Assembly (NCBI GenBank): GCA_016704465.1
Contig: JADJAD010000004.1
Coordinates: 620,001-684,000, forward strand
Reading direction: 5' to 3'
Source of the DNA: Gemmatimonadota bacterium
GTDB lineage: Bacteria; Gemmatimonadota; Gemmatimonadetes; Gemmatimonadales; Gemmatimonadaceae
Length of the DNA: 64,000 nt
The position numbers and the translations under genes were made by a program. Of the stretch, positions 15,535-23,597 are shown in pieces. Under the pieces are notes generated by a model. It did not search any database and had not been told where the DNA came from. It was given only the letters and a program-made list of their open reading frames with translations. Position 1 is the first letter of the stretch; each line of letters opens with the position of its first letter.

Positions 15535-16614
15535 CTACGGACGTCGCGAGCGGCTCGCGCCCATCGACGTGCCCGCTCCGTCGACATCGCTCGCCAGCTG
15601 CCGGGCCAGCACGAGGGCCGCGGCGAGCGTCTCGTCCTCGCCGGCCGCTACCGCCCCGGGGTCATGCGGCACCACGCGGTCCGGGGCGATGCCGCGCCCC
15701 TCGATCGGCACACGGTCGGCGGTATACTCGATCCACCGCGACACCGAGATCCCGTAGCCGTCGCGCAGCGGGAAGACGGACGGATTGCCCGACCCACCCC
15801 CGGTCGTGTCCCCCACGACGACGACGTTAGGCAGGGTCCGGAGCGCCGAGACGAATCCCTCGGTGGCGCTGAACGATCCCCGACCCGTCAGGAGCACAAC
15901 GGGTCGCGTGAACTGCCAGTCGCCACGCGGGACGACAGCCCGCGCGGCCATCGGCGTAAAGGCGTCGTGGCGCAGTCCGCGACGAAACTGGTAGTAGCCG
16001 CCGGTGCGCGAGGTCGCGGTGAAGCGTCCGGCCACCTCGTACGCCAGTGCATCGCTCCCGCCGCCGTTCATCCGCACATCGAGGACCAGGGCCGGCGCCT
16101 CGCGGAAGCGCTCGAGCAGGCGATCGAAGTCGGCCCGATGCCACTGCCCCGGCGCGAACGACGTGAGCACGACGACCGGCACGCCGTCCACGATGTGCGC
16201 GCCGAGGGCGCTGGACCCGGACATCCAACCATCGCGCTGCCGCGCGCGCGCCAGCATGAGCGGCGACCAGTTGCGCCGGTGGGCGGGCTGGTAGGTCGCC
16301 ACCGCGCCGCCGCCAGGGGCAATGATCCAGACATGCACGTCGCGCAGTGCACCGAGCGCCTCGTGCGCGATGGCGACGAGTTCTGCCGTCGTCGACGCCC
16401 GCTGCGCCCGCGGACGGTACTTCCGCCGCACGTCGAGCCAGTCGATCCCCTTGTAGTCGAAGTACGAGTACTCCCGATCGACCGTGGCCCACATGCGGTC
16501 AAAGCTGGCCACAACGGGCTCGGCGATCGGCGTGGCCGTGCCGTCTGCGCAGGCCGAGACCGCGAGAGCGCATGCTGCGAGTACCAGCTGGGGGCGGGAA
16601 AGTCGAGACGGCAT
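15535..16614 (-). CDS. S41-family (C-terminal processing-type) peptidase, lipoprotein
   Basis: A protein of 359 residues from the ATG at 16614, which gives a lipoprotein signal (QLVLAACALAVSAC). An S41 peptidase domain follows: FDRMWATVDREYSYFDYKGIDW at the start, ALRDVHVWI, and the nucleophile region TGRGSFSATEGFVSAL, where the Ser before ATE is the expected catalytic residue. There is no obvious PDZ domain, so it resembles tricorn-like/TSPc domain proteins that act on short or unfolded peptides in the periplasm. It lies 59 bp downstream of the CaiB-like gene on the same strand, but no functional link is apparent. Confidence 0.85.
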   Translation of the reverse strand: MPSRLSRPQLVLAACALAVSACADGTATPIAEPVVASFDRMWATVDREYSYFDYKGIDWLDVRRKYRPRAQRASTTAELVAIAHEALGALRDVHVWIIAPGGGAVATYQPAHRRNWSPLMLARARQRDGWMSGSSALGAHIVDGVPVVVLTSFAPGQWHRADFDRLLERFREAPALVLDVRMNGGGSDALAYEVAGRFTATSRTGGYYQFRRGLRHDAFTPMAARAVVPRGDWQFTRPVVLLTGRGSFSATEGFVSALRTLPNVVVVGDTTGGGSGNPSVFPLRDGYGISVSRWIEYTADRVPIEGRGIAPDRVVPHDPGAVAAGEDETLAAALVLARQLASDVDGAGTSMGASRSRRP

Positions 16615-16673
16615 GACCGGGGCGTGTACCCCGTCCCACACCCGACGTTTCGCGCCGATCCGGTGTGCCGGCG

Positions 16674-17789
16674 CTATCCCGCGGACCGCAACGCGCCGAA
16701 CGCACCCCATCCGATCGACCGAACCATGTCGCCGTGTTCGTCGAGTCGCGGTGGCGGGAGCCTCACCGTCCCGGGTACTGAGGGCGCGACCCCGGTCAGC
16801 GGCGAAGCCTCAACCTCGCGCAGCGACTCCTGCACGCTGTTCACCACGCCGCACGGAACGCCCGCCACGTCGAGTCGCTCGATCCATTCGGCTGCCGTCC
16901 GTTCGGCGAGGCGAGCGGACAGGGTGGCCACGATGCGCTCCCGCTGCGCGAGCCGCCCGCTATTGGTCGCCAGTGCGGTGTCCTCGGCGAGCGAGTCGAG
17001 GGCCAGCGTTCGGCAGCAGGCTCGCCACTGTCCGTCATTGCCCACGGCGACGACCAAGTGGCGATCCTGCGCGAGGAACAACTGGTACGGCACGAGGTTG
17101 GGGTGCCCATTGCCCCATCGGCTCGCCTCTTTCCGAGAGACCAGGACGTTCTGGGCGACGTTGACCAGGGCTGCGGCCGCGCTCTGGCGGAGCGAGACGA
17201 ACAGTCGACGCTCAGCCACGCTGCGAGGGTGCTCCGGTCGATCGCGCGCCACCAGGGCGCCGAGGATGGCGATCGCCGTGTCCTTTCCGGCGATCACGTC
17301 GGCCAAGGCGATTCCCGCCTTCGTCGGCTCGCCCTCCACATCGCCGGTGACGGCCATCCATCCCGACTCGGCCTGTACTATATAGTCGTATCCGGGACGG
17401 TCCGACTGGGGACCGAAACCGGTCAACGTGCACCAGATGAGTTTGGGATAGCTGGCGAGGAACTGCTCGGGTTCGAGCCCTTTTCGCTCCAGGGTACCGC
17501 GCCGGTAGTTGTCCAGCACCACGTCGGCTCCAGCGATCAGTTCGTGCAGCGTGGCTCGGTCAGCTGGGAGGTCGAGATCGAGGGCGATGCCGAGCTTGTT
17601 TCGGTTGACCGACAGGTAATACGCGGCCTCCCCGCGTTCATCGAACGGCGGCCCCCACGCCCGCGTCTCGTCGCCGCTCCCTGGACGTTCGACCTTGATG
17701 ACGTCGGCGCCGAGATCGCCGAGGGTCATGGTGGCGAGAGGGCCGGCCAGGACCCGACTCAGGTCGAGGATGCGTATTCCGTGGAGCAT
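16674..17789 (-). CDS. CaiB/BaiF-family (class III) CoA-transferase homologue with atypical active site
   Basis: A protein of 371 residues with the family opening GIRILDLSRVLAGPLATMTLGDLGADVIKVE, then NRNKLGIALDL, VVLDNYRRGTLERKGL and a C-terminal CoA-binding region (GVPCGVVNSVQES). Class III CoA-transferases form an acyl-enzyme on an Asp in a motif like G-x-x-[VI]-D-[VI]-[SA]-L. The matching place here reads ERRLFVSLRQSAAA, with Phe (F197) where the Asp is expected. The neighbouring sequence aligns well on both sides, so this looks like a real change or a local error rather than misalignment by eye. Substrates are unknown; members move CoA between carboxylic acids. Confidence 0.8.
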   Translation of the reverse strand: MLHGIRILDLSRVLAGPLATMTLGDLGADVIKVERPGSGDETRAWGPPFDERGEAAYYLSVNRNKLGIALDLDLPADRATLHELIAGADVVLDNYRRGTLERKGLEPEQFLASYPKLIWCTLTGFGPQSDRPGYDYIVQAESGWMAVTGDVEGEPTKAGIALADVIAGKDTAIAILGALVARDRPEHPRSVAERRLFVSLRQSAAAALVNVAQNVLVSRKEASRWGNGHPNLVPYQLFLAQDRHLVVAVGNDGQWRACCRTLALDSLAEDTALATNSGRLAQRERIVATLSARLAERTAAEWIERLDVAGVPCGVVNSVQESLREVEASPLTGVAPSVPGTVRLPPPRLDEHGDMVRSIGWGAFGALRSAG

Positions 17790-17883
17790 TGCGTGCCCTA
17801 TGGTGGCGTGTGGGTGGCGTGCGTGGGCGCCCGAATAGCGAGCAATTTGGCGAACGAACCGTGCGAGTGCGCTTCACGCCGAC

Positions 17884-17911
17884 TTGCGTAGGCTCCGAAA
17901 AATCATATACT
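17884..17911 (+). promoter_or_regulatory. Sigma-70-type promoter for the phasin/H1-like gene
   Basis: TTGCGT at 17884-17889 and TATACT at 17906-17911 are separated by 16 bp, inside an A/T-rich patch that stands out in this GC-rich sequence. It lies between the divergent CoA-transferase and phasin-like genes and points toward the latter, 120 bp upstream of its ATG. Confidence 0.6.
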
Positions 17912-18030
17912 TACCGCCGCTAAACTCCCTCTTTCCGCCGCGAGCGCCGTTCCAGGTGCGCGGCGCGGCAGTGCGGAGGGTGCTGCGGGATTCCCCCGGA
18001 GTCCCGATCACACGCCGGAGCATACGCTTC

Positions 18031-18882
18031 ATGTCCGAAAAGATGGCGTCCACAGATGACGATAGCCCCGACGTTGAGGAGCAGGCACCTGCGGCTCCCA
18101 CTCCTCCCAAGCGCGGCCCGGGGCATCGGGGACAGGATGTTCGCGACACCATGGCCGAGATGGCGGCCAAGGCCCATGAAATCTCGCTGGAGGCCGGCAG
18201 TCGCATGACCTCCACGATGCGCGAAGTCGTGGGGGCCGCAGCTGGCCTTACCGTCTTCGCGGTCGAGAGCGCGCGCGACTTGGTGCAGTACATGGTTCGG
18301 CGCGGTCAGATGTCGCAGGACGAAGCCGACAAGCTCATGCGCGAGGTGGAGTCGGCCCACGCGACCTCTCCACGCCCGCTCCTGAAGGTCGAAGCCCCCA
18401 AGGAATCGACCAAGAAGGCGGCGTCTTCTCCCCCATCGAGCCCCGTCGCGCCGCCTCCCCTGACGACGCTCGAGGTCGAGCCACCGGTGGTCGCCCGAGT
18501 GGCGGGTGCCGTAGCGCCCGCGCCCCTGACCGAGGAGGAGATCGCCTCGCTCCCCGATTCGGACGGGGAATCAAAGTCGACGGAGACGGCGAAGAGCACC
18601 GCGAAGGCAGGGAGCGCGAAGGACAGCGCGCCGGCCAAGGGGAGCGCTGCCAAGTCGTCGGCGAAGGGGGCATCGTCCAAGGCCGACCCGACGCCCAAGA
18701 CCGCCTCGCCGAAGTCTGCGCCACCGAAGGCGGGGGCAACGACATCGTCCGCGTCGAAGGGTGCGGCCAAGGCGCCGGCGAAGTCTTCGGCGAAATCGCC
18801 GGCCAAGGCTACCACGACCAAGGCTCCGGCCAAGGCCGCCGCGAAGCCGGCGACCAAGAAGGCGGTCCCCAAAAAGAAGTAG
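18031..18882 (+). CDS. Phasin-like protein with histone-H1-like Ala/Lys/Pro tail
   Basis: A protein of 283 residues from the ATG at 18031 (GGAG ten bases upstream). Residues 40-115 are an amphipathic helical region (TMAEMAAKAHEISLEAGSRM, then LVQYMVRRGQMSQDEADKLM) that resembles phasin/PhaF-type granule-associated proteins. From about residue 190 the chain is a low-complexity tail of AAK/SAK/APAK repeats ending in KKAVPKKK, like the DNA-binding tails of PhaF, AlgP and bacterial histone-H1-like proteins. A role in linking storage granules or membranes to the nucleoid is possible (inference). It has its own promoter and a strong hairpin just after it. Confidence 0.75.
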   Translation: MSEKMASTDDDSPDVEEQAPAAPTPPKRGPGHRGQDVRDTMAEMAAKAHEISLEAGSRMTSTMREVVGAAAGLTVFAVESARDLVQYMVRRGQMSQDEADKLMREVESAHATSPRPLLKVEAPKESTKKAASSPPSSPVAPPPLTTLEVEPPVVARVAGAVAPAPLTEEEIASLPDSDGESKSTETAKSTAKAGSAKDSAPAKGSAAKSSAKGASSKADPTPKTASPKSAPPKAGATTSSASKGAAKAPAKSSAKSPAKATTTKAPAKAAAKPATKKAVPKKK

Positions 18883-18905
18883 GCGGCGGCCAGCTGTCGC
18901 CGATT

Positions 18906-18948
18906 ACACGGCGCGACGTCGCGAGACGTGGCGCCGTGTGCTTGTTTT
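18906..18948 (+). terminator. Intrinsic terminator after the phasin/H1-like gene
   Basis: The arms acacggcgc (18906-18914) and gcgccgtgt (18931-18939) enclose a second 5-bp stem (acgtc/gacgt, loop gcga), followed by gcttgtttt. It ends only 6 bp before the ATG of the GHMP kinase gene, so it may also act as an attenuator for the following operon. Confidence 0.7.
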
Positions 18949-18953
18949 GGAGC

Positions 18954-19994
18954 ATGCCTGCTCTCGAAGCCCGCGCCCCCACCCGCATCGATTTCGGCGG
19001 AGGCTGGACCGACGTCCCGCCGTATGCGCAGGAGGAGGGTGGATTCGTATGCAACGTCGCCATCACCCGGTACGCGACCGTGCGGCTCGAGGCGCGTCCC
19101 CCCGGCATGGACGCCGAGACGCCGGACGCCGAGCAGGCGCTTGCCGCTGCCGCCCTGCGCGTCGCCGCGCTGTCGGGCGTGCGCGCGCACGTGCACAACG
19201 ACTTCCCGTTAGGCGCCGGGCTGGGGGGGTCGTCGGCGGCGGGCGTGGCGATGATGGGGGCGATCGAGGCGTGGCGCGCGCTGGCCAGCGCCGGGGCGCT
19301 CCCGCTGGCGTCCGATTCGGGCGCCGTGCTGGACGTGCGTCGTCGCATCCCTCGCGACCGCGCGGCATTGGCCGAGGCCAGCCGACGCGTCGAGGTGGAC
19401 GAACTGCACATCGCGGGGGGACGCCAGGACCACTATGCGGCCGCGCTTGGCGGTGCGCTGGCGCTACGCTTCGGCGAGCAGACGGTGGCGCAGTCTCTCG
19501 CGCTGTCGTTTGCGACGATGCGCGCGCTGGAGTCGCGCTGCCTGCTCTATTACACCGGGCAGTCACGCATCTCGGGGACGACGATCCGCGCGGTGCTCGA
19601 CGCGTACGCCGCCCGCGCGCCCGGCGTACTGCGCGCACTCGCGCGCATGAAGGCCCTGGCCGAGGCGATGGCCGATGCCCTGCTGGTCGGCGACCTCGAT
19701 GCGTTAGGCATGCTGGTCGACGAGCACTGGCGGCACCAGCGCGCGCTGCACCCGGCGATCACGACGCCCCTCATCGATCGCATCATCGACGTGGCGGCCG
19801 CCGCCGGGGCGATCGGGGGCAAGGCCCTCGGCGCCTCGGGCGGCGGCTGCGTGCTCCTGGTGGCGGCGCACGGGTTCGAGGAGCCCATCCGCCGGGCGGT
19901 GCAGTCGCTGGCCACCCCCATTTCATTTGCCATCGACCATCAGGGGTTTGCCTGGTGGCCACCAGGCGCCCCTCTCGCCCCACCACACACGTGA
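18954..19994 (+). CDS. GHMP-family sugar kinase (heptose-7-phosphate or fucose kinase-like)
   Basis: A protein of 346 residues, starting at the ATG at 18954; an in-frame GTG at 18936 lies inside the preceding terminator. The GHMP signature is clear: APTRIDFGGGWTDVPPYA at the N-terminus, the ATP-binding loop PLGAGLGGSSAAGVA at about residues 85-100, and the third motif KALGASGGGCVLLVA. The FGGGWTD opening is typical of the D-glycero-D-manno-heptose-7-phosphate kinase and L-fucokinase branch rather than of mevalonate or homoserine kinase. It phosphorylates a sugar, possibly for surface polysaccharide or LPS. The M20 gene begins inside its stop codon (GTGA), so the two are coupled. Confidence 0.82.
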   Translation: MPALEARAPTRIDFGGGWTDVPPYAQEEGGFVCNVAITRYATVRLEARPPGMDAETPDAEQALAAAALRVAALSGVRAHVHNDFPLGAGLGGSSAAGVAMMGAIEAWRALASAGALPLASDSGAVLDVRRRIPRDRAALAEASRRVEVDELHIAGGRQDHYAAALGGALALRFGEQTVAQSLALSFATMRALESRCLLYYTGQSRISGTTIRAVLDAYAARAPGVLRALARMKALAEAMADALLVGDLDALGMLVDEHWRHQRALHPAITTPLIDRIIDVAAAAGAIGGKALGASGGGCVLLVAAHGFEEPIRRAVQSLATPISFAIDHQGFAWWPPGAPLAPPHT

Positions 19995-21166
19995 CTTCCA
20001 TCCCGACGGGCGACGCCGTCGCCCTGCTGCGACGGCTCGTCTCGATCGACTCGCGCAACCCCTCCCTCGTTCCCGGCGCCCCGGGGGAGCACAACGTTGC
20101 CTCCGCGCTGGCGGAGACCCTGCGCGCGTGGGGCTTCACCGTCCAACTCGTCGATGCCGCCCCGGGGCGTCCCAACGTCATCGCGCGGGTCGGCCGATCC
20201 GGGGGACGCTCGCTCCTCTTCAATGGCCACCTCGACGTCGTGGGCGTAGACGGCATGCTGCATCCGCCCTTTGTCGCCGACGAACGCGACGGTCGCGTGT
20301 ATGCGCGCGGCAGCTGTGACATGAAGGGAGGGGTCGCGGCGATGTGCGCCGCGGCCGCGCGCGCCGCCGCCGCCGGACTGACCGGCGAGATCATCGTGAC
20401 CGCCGTGGTCGACGAGGAATACGAGAGCCTGGGCACGCGCGCGGTGGTGGCCAGCGGCCTGCGCGCCGATGCGGCGATCGTCACCGAACCGACGCGACTG
20501 GCGATCAATCCGGCGCACCGTGGCTTCGTCTGGGCCGAGTTCGACTTCCACGGGCGCGCGGCGCACGGCAGCCGCTACGACGTGGGCGTCGACGCAATTC
20601 GCCACGCCGGGCTGTTGCTCGCGGCGCTCGACCAGTTGCAACGCACGGTCCTGGACCAGCGCCAGCACCCGCTGCTTGGCCATGCGTCGCTCCATGCCGC
20701 CACGATCGCGGGCGGAACGGGATGGTCGACCTACCCGGAGCACTGTCGCCTGCGTGTTGAACGGCGCACCATCCCCGGCGAATCGACCGCGACGGTGATG
20801 GCCGAATTCGAGGACGCCTGCGCGCGCCTGCGCGCGCACGATTCCACGCTCGACGTCGCGGTGCGCCACGTGCTCACGCAGGGGCCGAGCGACGTGGCGC
20901 TCGACGCGCCCGTGGTGCAGGCGCTCGAGGCGGCCATGCGAGCCGAGGGCGAGCCCGTGCACCATGAGGGAATGAGCGCCTGGACCGACGCCGCGCTGCT
21001 CAACGACGCGGGGATCCCGGCCATCTGCTACGGGCCCGGCGACATCATGCTGGCGCACGCCACCGAAGAATGGGTCCCGCTCGATGAGGTGGAGCGTTGC
21101 ACCCGCGTGCTGACGCGGCTGGCAACGACGTGGTTGTCCGCCCCTACGGCAGCGGAGGGACGGTGA
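19991..21166 (+). CDS. M20-family metallopeptidase (ArgE/DapE/ACY1 type)
   Basis: A protein of 391 residues from a GTG at 19991, which overlaps the kinase stop as GTGA. All ligands of the two-metal site are visible: H in FNGHLDVVG, D in GSCDMKGG, the catalytic E and a bridging E in VVDEEYES, E in IVTEPT, and H near the end in MLAHATEEWV. The central dimerisation domain (HRGFVWAEFDFHGRAAHGSR) is complete. Such enzymes hydrolyse N-acyl amino acids or small peptides; ArgE (acetylornithine) and succinyl-diaminopimelate desuccinylase are the best-known members. The context does not favour either, as no arg or dap genes are near. Confidence 0.9.
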   Translation: MTSIPTGDAVALLRRLVSIDSRNPSLVPGAPGEHNVASALAETLRAWGFTVQLVDAAPGRPNVIARVGRSGGRSLLFNGHLDVVGVDGMLHPPFVADERDGRVYARGSCDMKGGVAAMCAAAARAAAAGLTGEIIVTAVVDEEYESLGTRAVVASGLRADAAIVTEPTRLAINPAHRGFVWAEFDFHGRAAHGSRYDVGVDAIRHAGLLLAALDQLQRTVLDQRQHPLLGHASLHAATIAGGTGWSTYPEHCRLRVERRTIPGESTATVMAEFEDACARLRAHDSTLDVAVRHVLTQGPSDVALDAPVVQALEAAMRAEGEPVHHEGMSAWTDAALLNDAGIPAICYGPGDIMLAHATEEWVPLDEVERCTRVLTRLATTWLSAPTAAEGR

Positions 21167-21384
21167 TGTCGCGCTTCACGACGACCCAGTACGACGCGCT
21201 GGAGCGCGCGATCAGCCATGGCACCCGGCTGTCTGTGTTCAGGCGCGGGACCGAGTTCGTGGTCATCGCCACGCGCCTGTTCATGCGCGAGGGGCGCGAG
21301 GCCATCGAGACGATGCACCCGACCACCGGCGACCGCATGATCGTCCTGCTGGACGAGATCGACCGCTTCGAGGTGGTGCGCTGA
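21166..21384 (+). CDS. Conserved-looking 72-residue protein of unknown function
   Basis: The ATG overlaps the M20 stop (TGATG), GGAGGG lies seven bases upstream, and its own stop overlaps the next ATG (TGATG). These features make it a real gene despite its size. The protein begins SRFTTTQYDALERAISHG and ends MIVLLDEIDRFEVVR. It is predicted to mix helix and strand, with no Cys, no signal peptide and no membrane segment. It is placed between a peptidase and an RNase H homologue. No family was recognised. Confidence 0.75.
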   Translation: MSRFTTTQYDALERAISHGTRLSVFRRGTEFVVIATRLFMREGREAIETMHPTTGDRMIVLLDEIDRFEVVR

Positions 21385-22013
21385 TGTCGGCCACTGCCGC
21401 GCCGCTGGTGGCGGTCTACGCCGACGAATCGTGCCTGGGCAACGGACGGGAAGGGTCGAACCCCGGCGGGGCAGGAGTCCTCGTGGAGTACGCGCGCGCC
21501 GACGGCGCGATCGTCCGCCGCGACGTGTGGATCTCCGAGCCGGCGACGACCAACAACCGGATGGCGCTGCGCTCGGTGATCGAGGCCTTCCGGGCCATCG
21601 CCCACAAGGGCTCGACCTTCCGCGTCGTCTTCACCACCGACTCGCGCTACATCGTCGACGGAATGACGCAGTGGGTGCATGACTGGGCGCGCCGAGACTG
21701 GAAGCGCAAGAGCGGCCCCATCGAGAACCTCGCGCTCTGGCAGGAGGCCGTGGCGGCGGTGAACGGACACGCCGTGGACTGGCGGTGGGTGCGCGGACAC
21801 GCGGGACACGCCCAGAACGAGTACGCCAACCACCTGGCGATCACCGCCGCCACGGAGCAGACCACCTCGCCAGCGCTGGTGGAGTCGGGATATGCCACCT
21901 GGGCGTCGCGCGTGAGCAGTACGACCAGCAAGATGCGGCTCGAACCCTTCCCCGACCCGAGCGCCTTCAAGCCGGCGCCGAGGTTACCCGGGGTCGGCGC
22001 GGGGCGTCCGTGA
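21384..22013 (+). CDS. RNase HI homologue with two catalytic carboxylates missing
   Basis: A protein of 209 residues with an RNase H fold: opening VYADESCLGN (D14 matches the first catalytic Asp), TTNNRMALRSVIEAF, FTTDSRYIVDGMTQWV and VRGHAGHAQNEYANHLA. In active RNase HI the second motif is NNRMEL and the last is NERCDELA. Here the Glu is Ala (A61) and the last Asp is Asn (N149), whereas D86 and the loop His (H139) remain. It may have lost hydrolysis and kept nucleic-acid binding, or use other residues. A proline-rich tail of about 50 residues is extra. It is coupled to the 72-residue gene upstream. Confidence 0.85.
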   Translation: MSATAAPLVAVYADESCLGNGREGSNPGGAGVLVEYARADGAIVRRDVWISEPATTNNRMALRSVIEAFRAIAHKGSTFRVVFTTDSRYIVDGMTQWVHDWARRDWKRKSGPIENLALWQEAVAAVNGHAVDWRWVRGHAGHAQNEYANHLAITAATEQTTSPALVESGYATWASRVSSTTSKMRLEPFPDPSAFKPAPRLPGVGAGRP

Positions 22014-22041
22014 GCAGACCCGTTCCGCCCGAGGTGGGCTC

Positions 22042-22224
22042 ATGTTCAAGCTCGTGTTCCTCCTGCTGCTCGGTTTTGCCGCCGGCTACTCCTACGGCTT
22101 CAAGGACTCCAAGGAGCACAAAGAGGACGTCGTGACCCGCACCATAGAGCGCATCGGCGGGTCAGCGCGCGGCAAGTACAACCAGGACCTGGATGCACAA
22201 CTGCAGCGAGTCGAGAACCGCTAG
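22042..22224 (+). CDS. Small single-pass membrane protein, 60 residues
   Basis: The ATG at 22042 follows GAGGTGGG at a good distance, 28 bp after the RNase H-like gene. An N-terminal hydrophobic helix (LVFLLLLGFAAGYSYGF) is followed by a charged tail (KDSKEHKEDVVTRTIERIGG). It could be an uncleaved anchor or a small envelope protein. No family is recognised. Confidence 0.65.
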   Translation: MFKLVFLLLLGFAAGYSYGFKDSKEHKEDVVTRTIERIGGSARGKYNQDLDAQLQRVENR

Positions 22225-22250
22225 GACGGTTCGACCCAGCCACGCTCGTC

Positions 22251-23432
22251 ATGCCCACCTGTCTCGACGACCCGAACACCCTCATGATGGATGAGCTCGA
22301 CCGCCTGTATCGCCGCGTCGTCTACAACATTCGCGGAAGCTTCCCGGAGTTGATTGCGGGGACGTTCGACGTGTCGCAGCTGTACCAGCAGATTGTCCCG
22401 TACCGCACCAACCGGCGCGAGCTGGCGTTCGACTCCAACGAAGCGTATGAACTCGCCCTGATGCAACTGCTGGCCGGCCTGCGTGGATATCTCGCGGGCG
22501 ACCGCGACCTGCAGCAGGCGATGCGCAACGAGCTGGCGTCACCCAACCCGGACCTCACGGCCTTTCGGGTCTTCGCCACGTCGACCGTGTCGCTGGCCCC
22601 CGACGCGCTGCGCGCGATGGACCGCCATGCCGCCAGCAGCCAAGGCTCGGCGACGTCGGCGACGCGACTGAGCGCCGGCGAGCAGGCCACACTGGCGGGG
22701 CGGGCCACGGAAACGGTCGACCTGAAGGATGAGCGGCCGAGCGCGGGTGCAGCACCAGCATTGGGCGCGCATGCGCAGCAGCCGAGCGCGCTGGAACGCC
22801 CCAACCTTTCGAGCCTGGCGGGGACGCGCCAACCGACGCCGCCGTTGGCGCCGCGCCAGGCGCCTCGCCAGGCGCCGCGCCAGGCGCCTCGCCAAGCGAC
22901 ACCGCGCGAATCGACGCCCCCTCTCGCGATGCCTCGGTTCGCGACGCCGCACCTGTCGGCGACGAATCAGGAACCGCACCAGCCTCCGCACCAGCCGCCG
23001 CACCAGCCGCCGCACCAGTCGCCGCACCAGTCGCAGTTCCAGCCGCCGTTCCAGGCCGCGCCTGGAAGCGTCGCACCGCGGATGGCAACGCCGAACGGAT
23101 CCGCGCCTCACGTTGCGCCCCCACGCATCCCCGTCCCCACGACGCCGTCCTCCCCCATCCGGCGCGACGGGACGATGCCCTCACTCGATGCACACATGGC
23201 CGTATCGCGGGCTCATCAGGCGACTGGTGCCGCTGCGGCAGCCGATGGCTCGGTTTGTCGATACTGCAGTGGCGCGCTCCCCGACGGACGCCGCGTCACC
23301 TTCTGCCCCTGTTGCGGCCACAACCTCACGGTGCAGCACTGCCCGGCGTGCGCCACCGAACTCGAGGTGGAGTGGAAGTTCTGCATCACGTGCGGACGCG
23401 GGATCGAGGCCGCCGAGCTCCGACGCGAGTAA
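22251..23432 (+). CDS. Double zinc-ribbon protein with long Pro/Gln/His-rich linker
   Basis: A protein of 393 residues. Residues 10-125 are a helical domain (MDELDRLYRRVVYNIRGSFP) of unknown function. Residues 150-320 are low complexity, with tandem PRQA and HQPP repeats. The C-terminus carries two zinc ribbons with eight Cys in CxxC pairs: CRYCSGALPDGRRVTFCPCC and HCPACATELEVEWKFCITCG. Double zinc ribbons of this type usually mediate protein or nucleic-acid contacts. ATG 22251 is used; 22284 (second Met pair) is an alternative. It follows the 60-residue gene by 26 bp on the same strand. Confidence 0.8.
   Translation: MPTCLDDPNTLMMDELDRLYRRVVYNIRGSFPELIAGTFDVSQLYQQIVPYRTNRRELAFDSNEAYELALMQLLAGLRGYLAGDRDLQQAMRNELASPNPDLTAFRVFATSTVSLAPDALRAMDRHAASSQGSATSATRLSAGEQATLAGRATETVDLKDERPSAGAAPALGAHAQQPSALERPNLSSLAGTRQPTPPLAPRQAPRQAPRQAPRQATPRESTPPLAMPRFATPHLSATNQEPHQPPHQPPHQPPHQSPHQSQFQPPFQAAPGSVAPRMATPNGSAPHVAPPRIPVPTTPSSPIRRDGTMPSLDAHMAVSRAHQATGAAAAADGSVCRYCSGALPDGRRVTFCPCCGHNLTVQHCPACATELEVEWKFCITCGRGIEAAELRRE
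22852..22899 (+). repeat. 12-bp in-frame coding repeat (Pro-Arg-Gln-Ala)
   Basis: Four near-identical 12-bp units of the type cgccaggcgcct encode PRQA tandem copies in the linker of the zinc-ribbon protein. Because the unit is a multiple of three, copy changes alter linker length without shifting the frame. Confidence 0.8.
22974..23034 (+). repeat. 12-bp in-frame coding repeat (His-Gln-Pro-Pro)
   Basis: About five units of the type ccgcaccagccg encode HQPP/HQSP copies in the linker of the zinc-ribbon protein. It is a second, independent length-variable segment 75 bp downstream of the PRQA repeat. Confidence 0.8.
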
Positions 23433-23597
23433 CGCGGCACGGAGCGCACGATCGGCGGGTACAAGCTCGGGCGGCGTGACACTTCCAGGCGCTCCGAGCA
23501 GTACAAGCCATCTCACAGGAAGTCGTCCGCGCTCCGGCGCCCGGCGCCGGCAAGGCGCCGTCGACTACTGGTGAGCTAGCCTCTCGAGCACCCGATC

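Noticed and set aside
22852..23034. CRISPR-like array
   Set aside because: Units are contiguous 12-mers in frame within a coding region, with no spacers.
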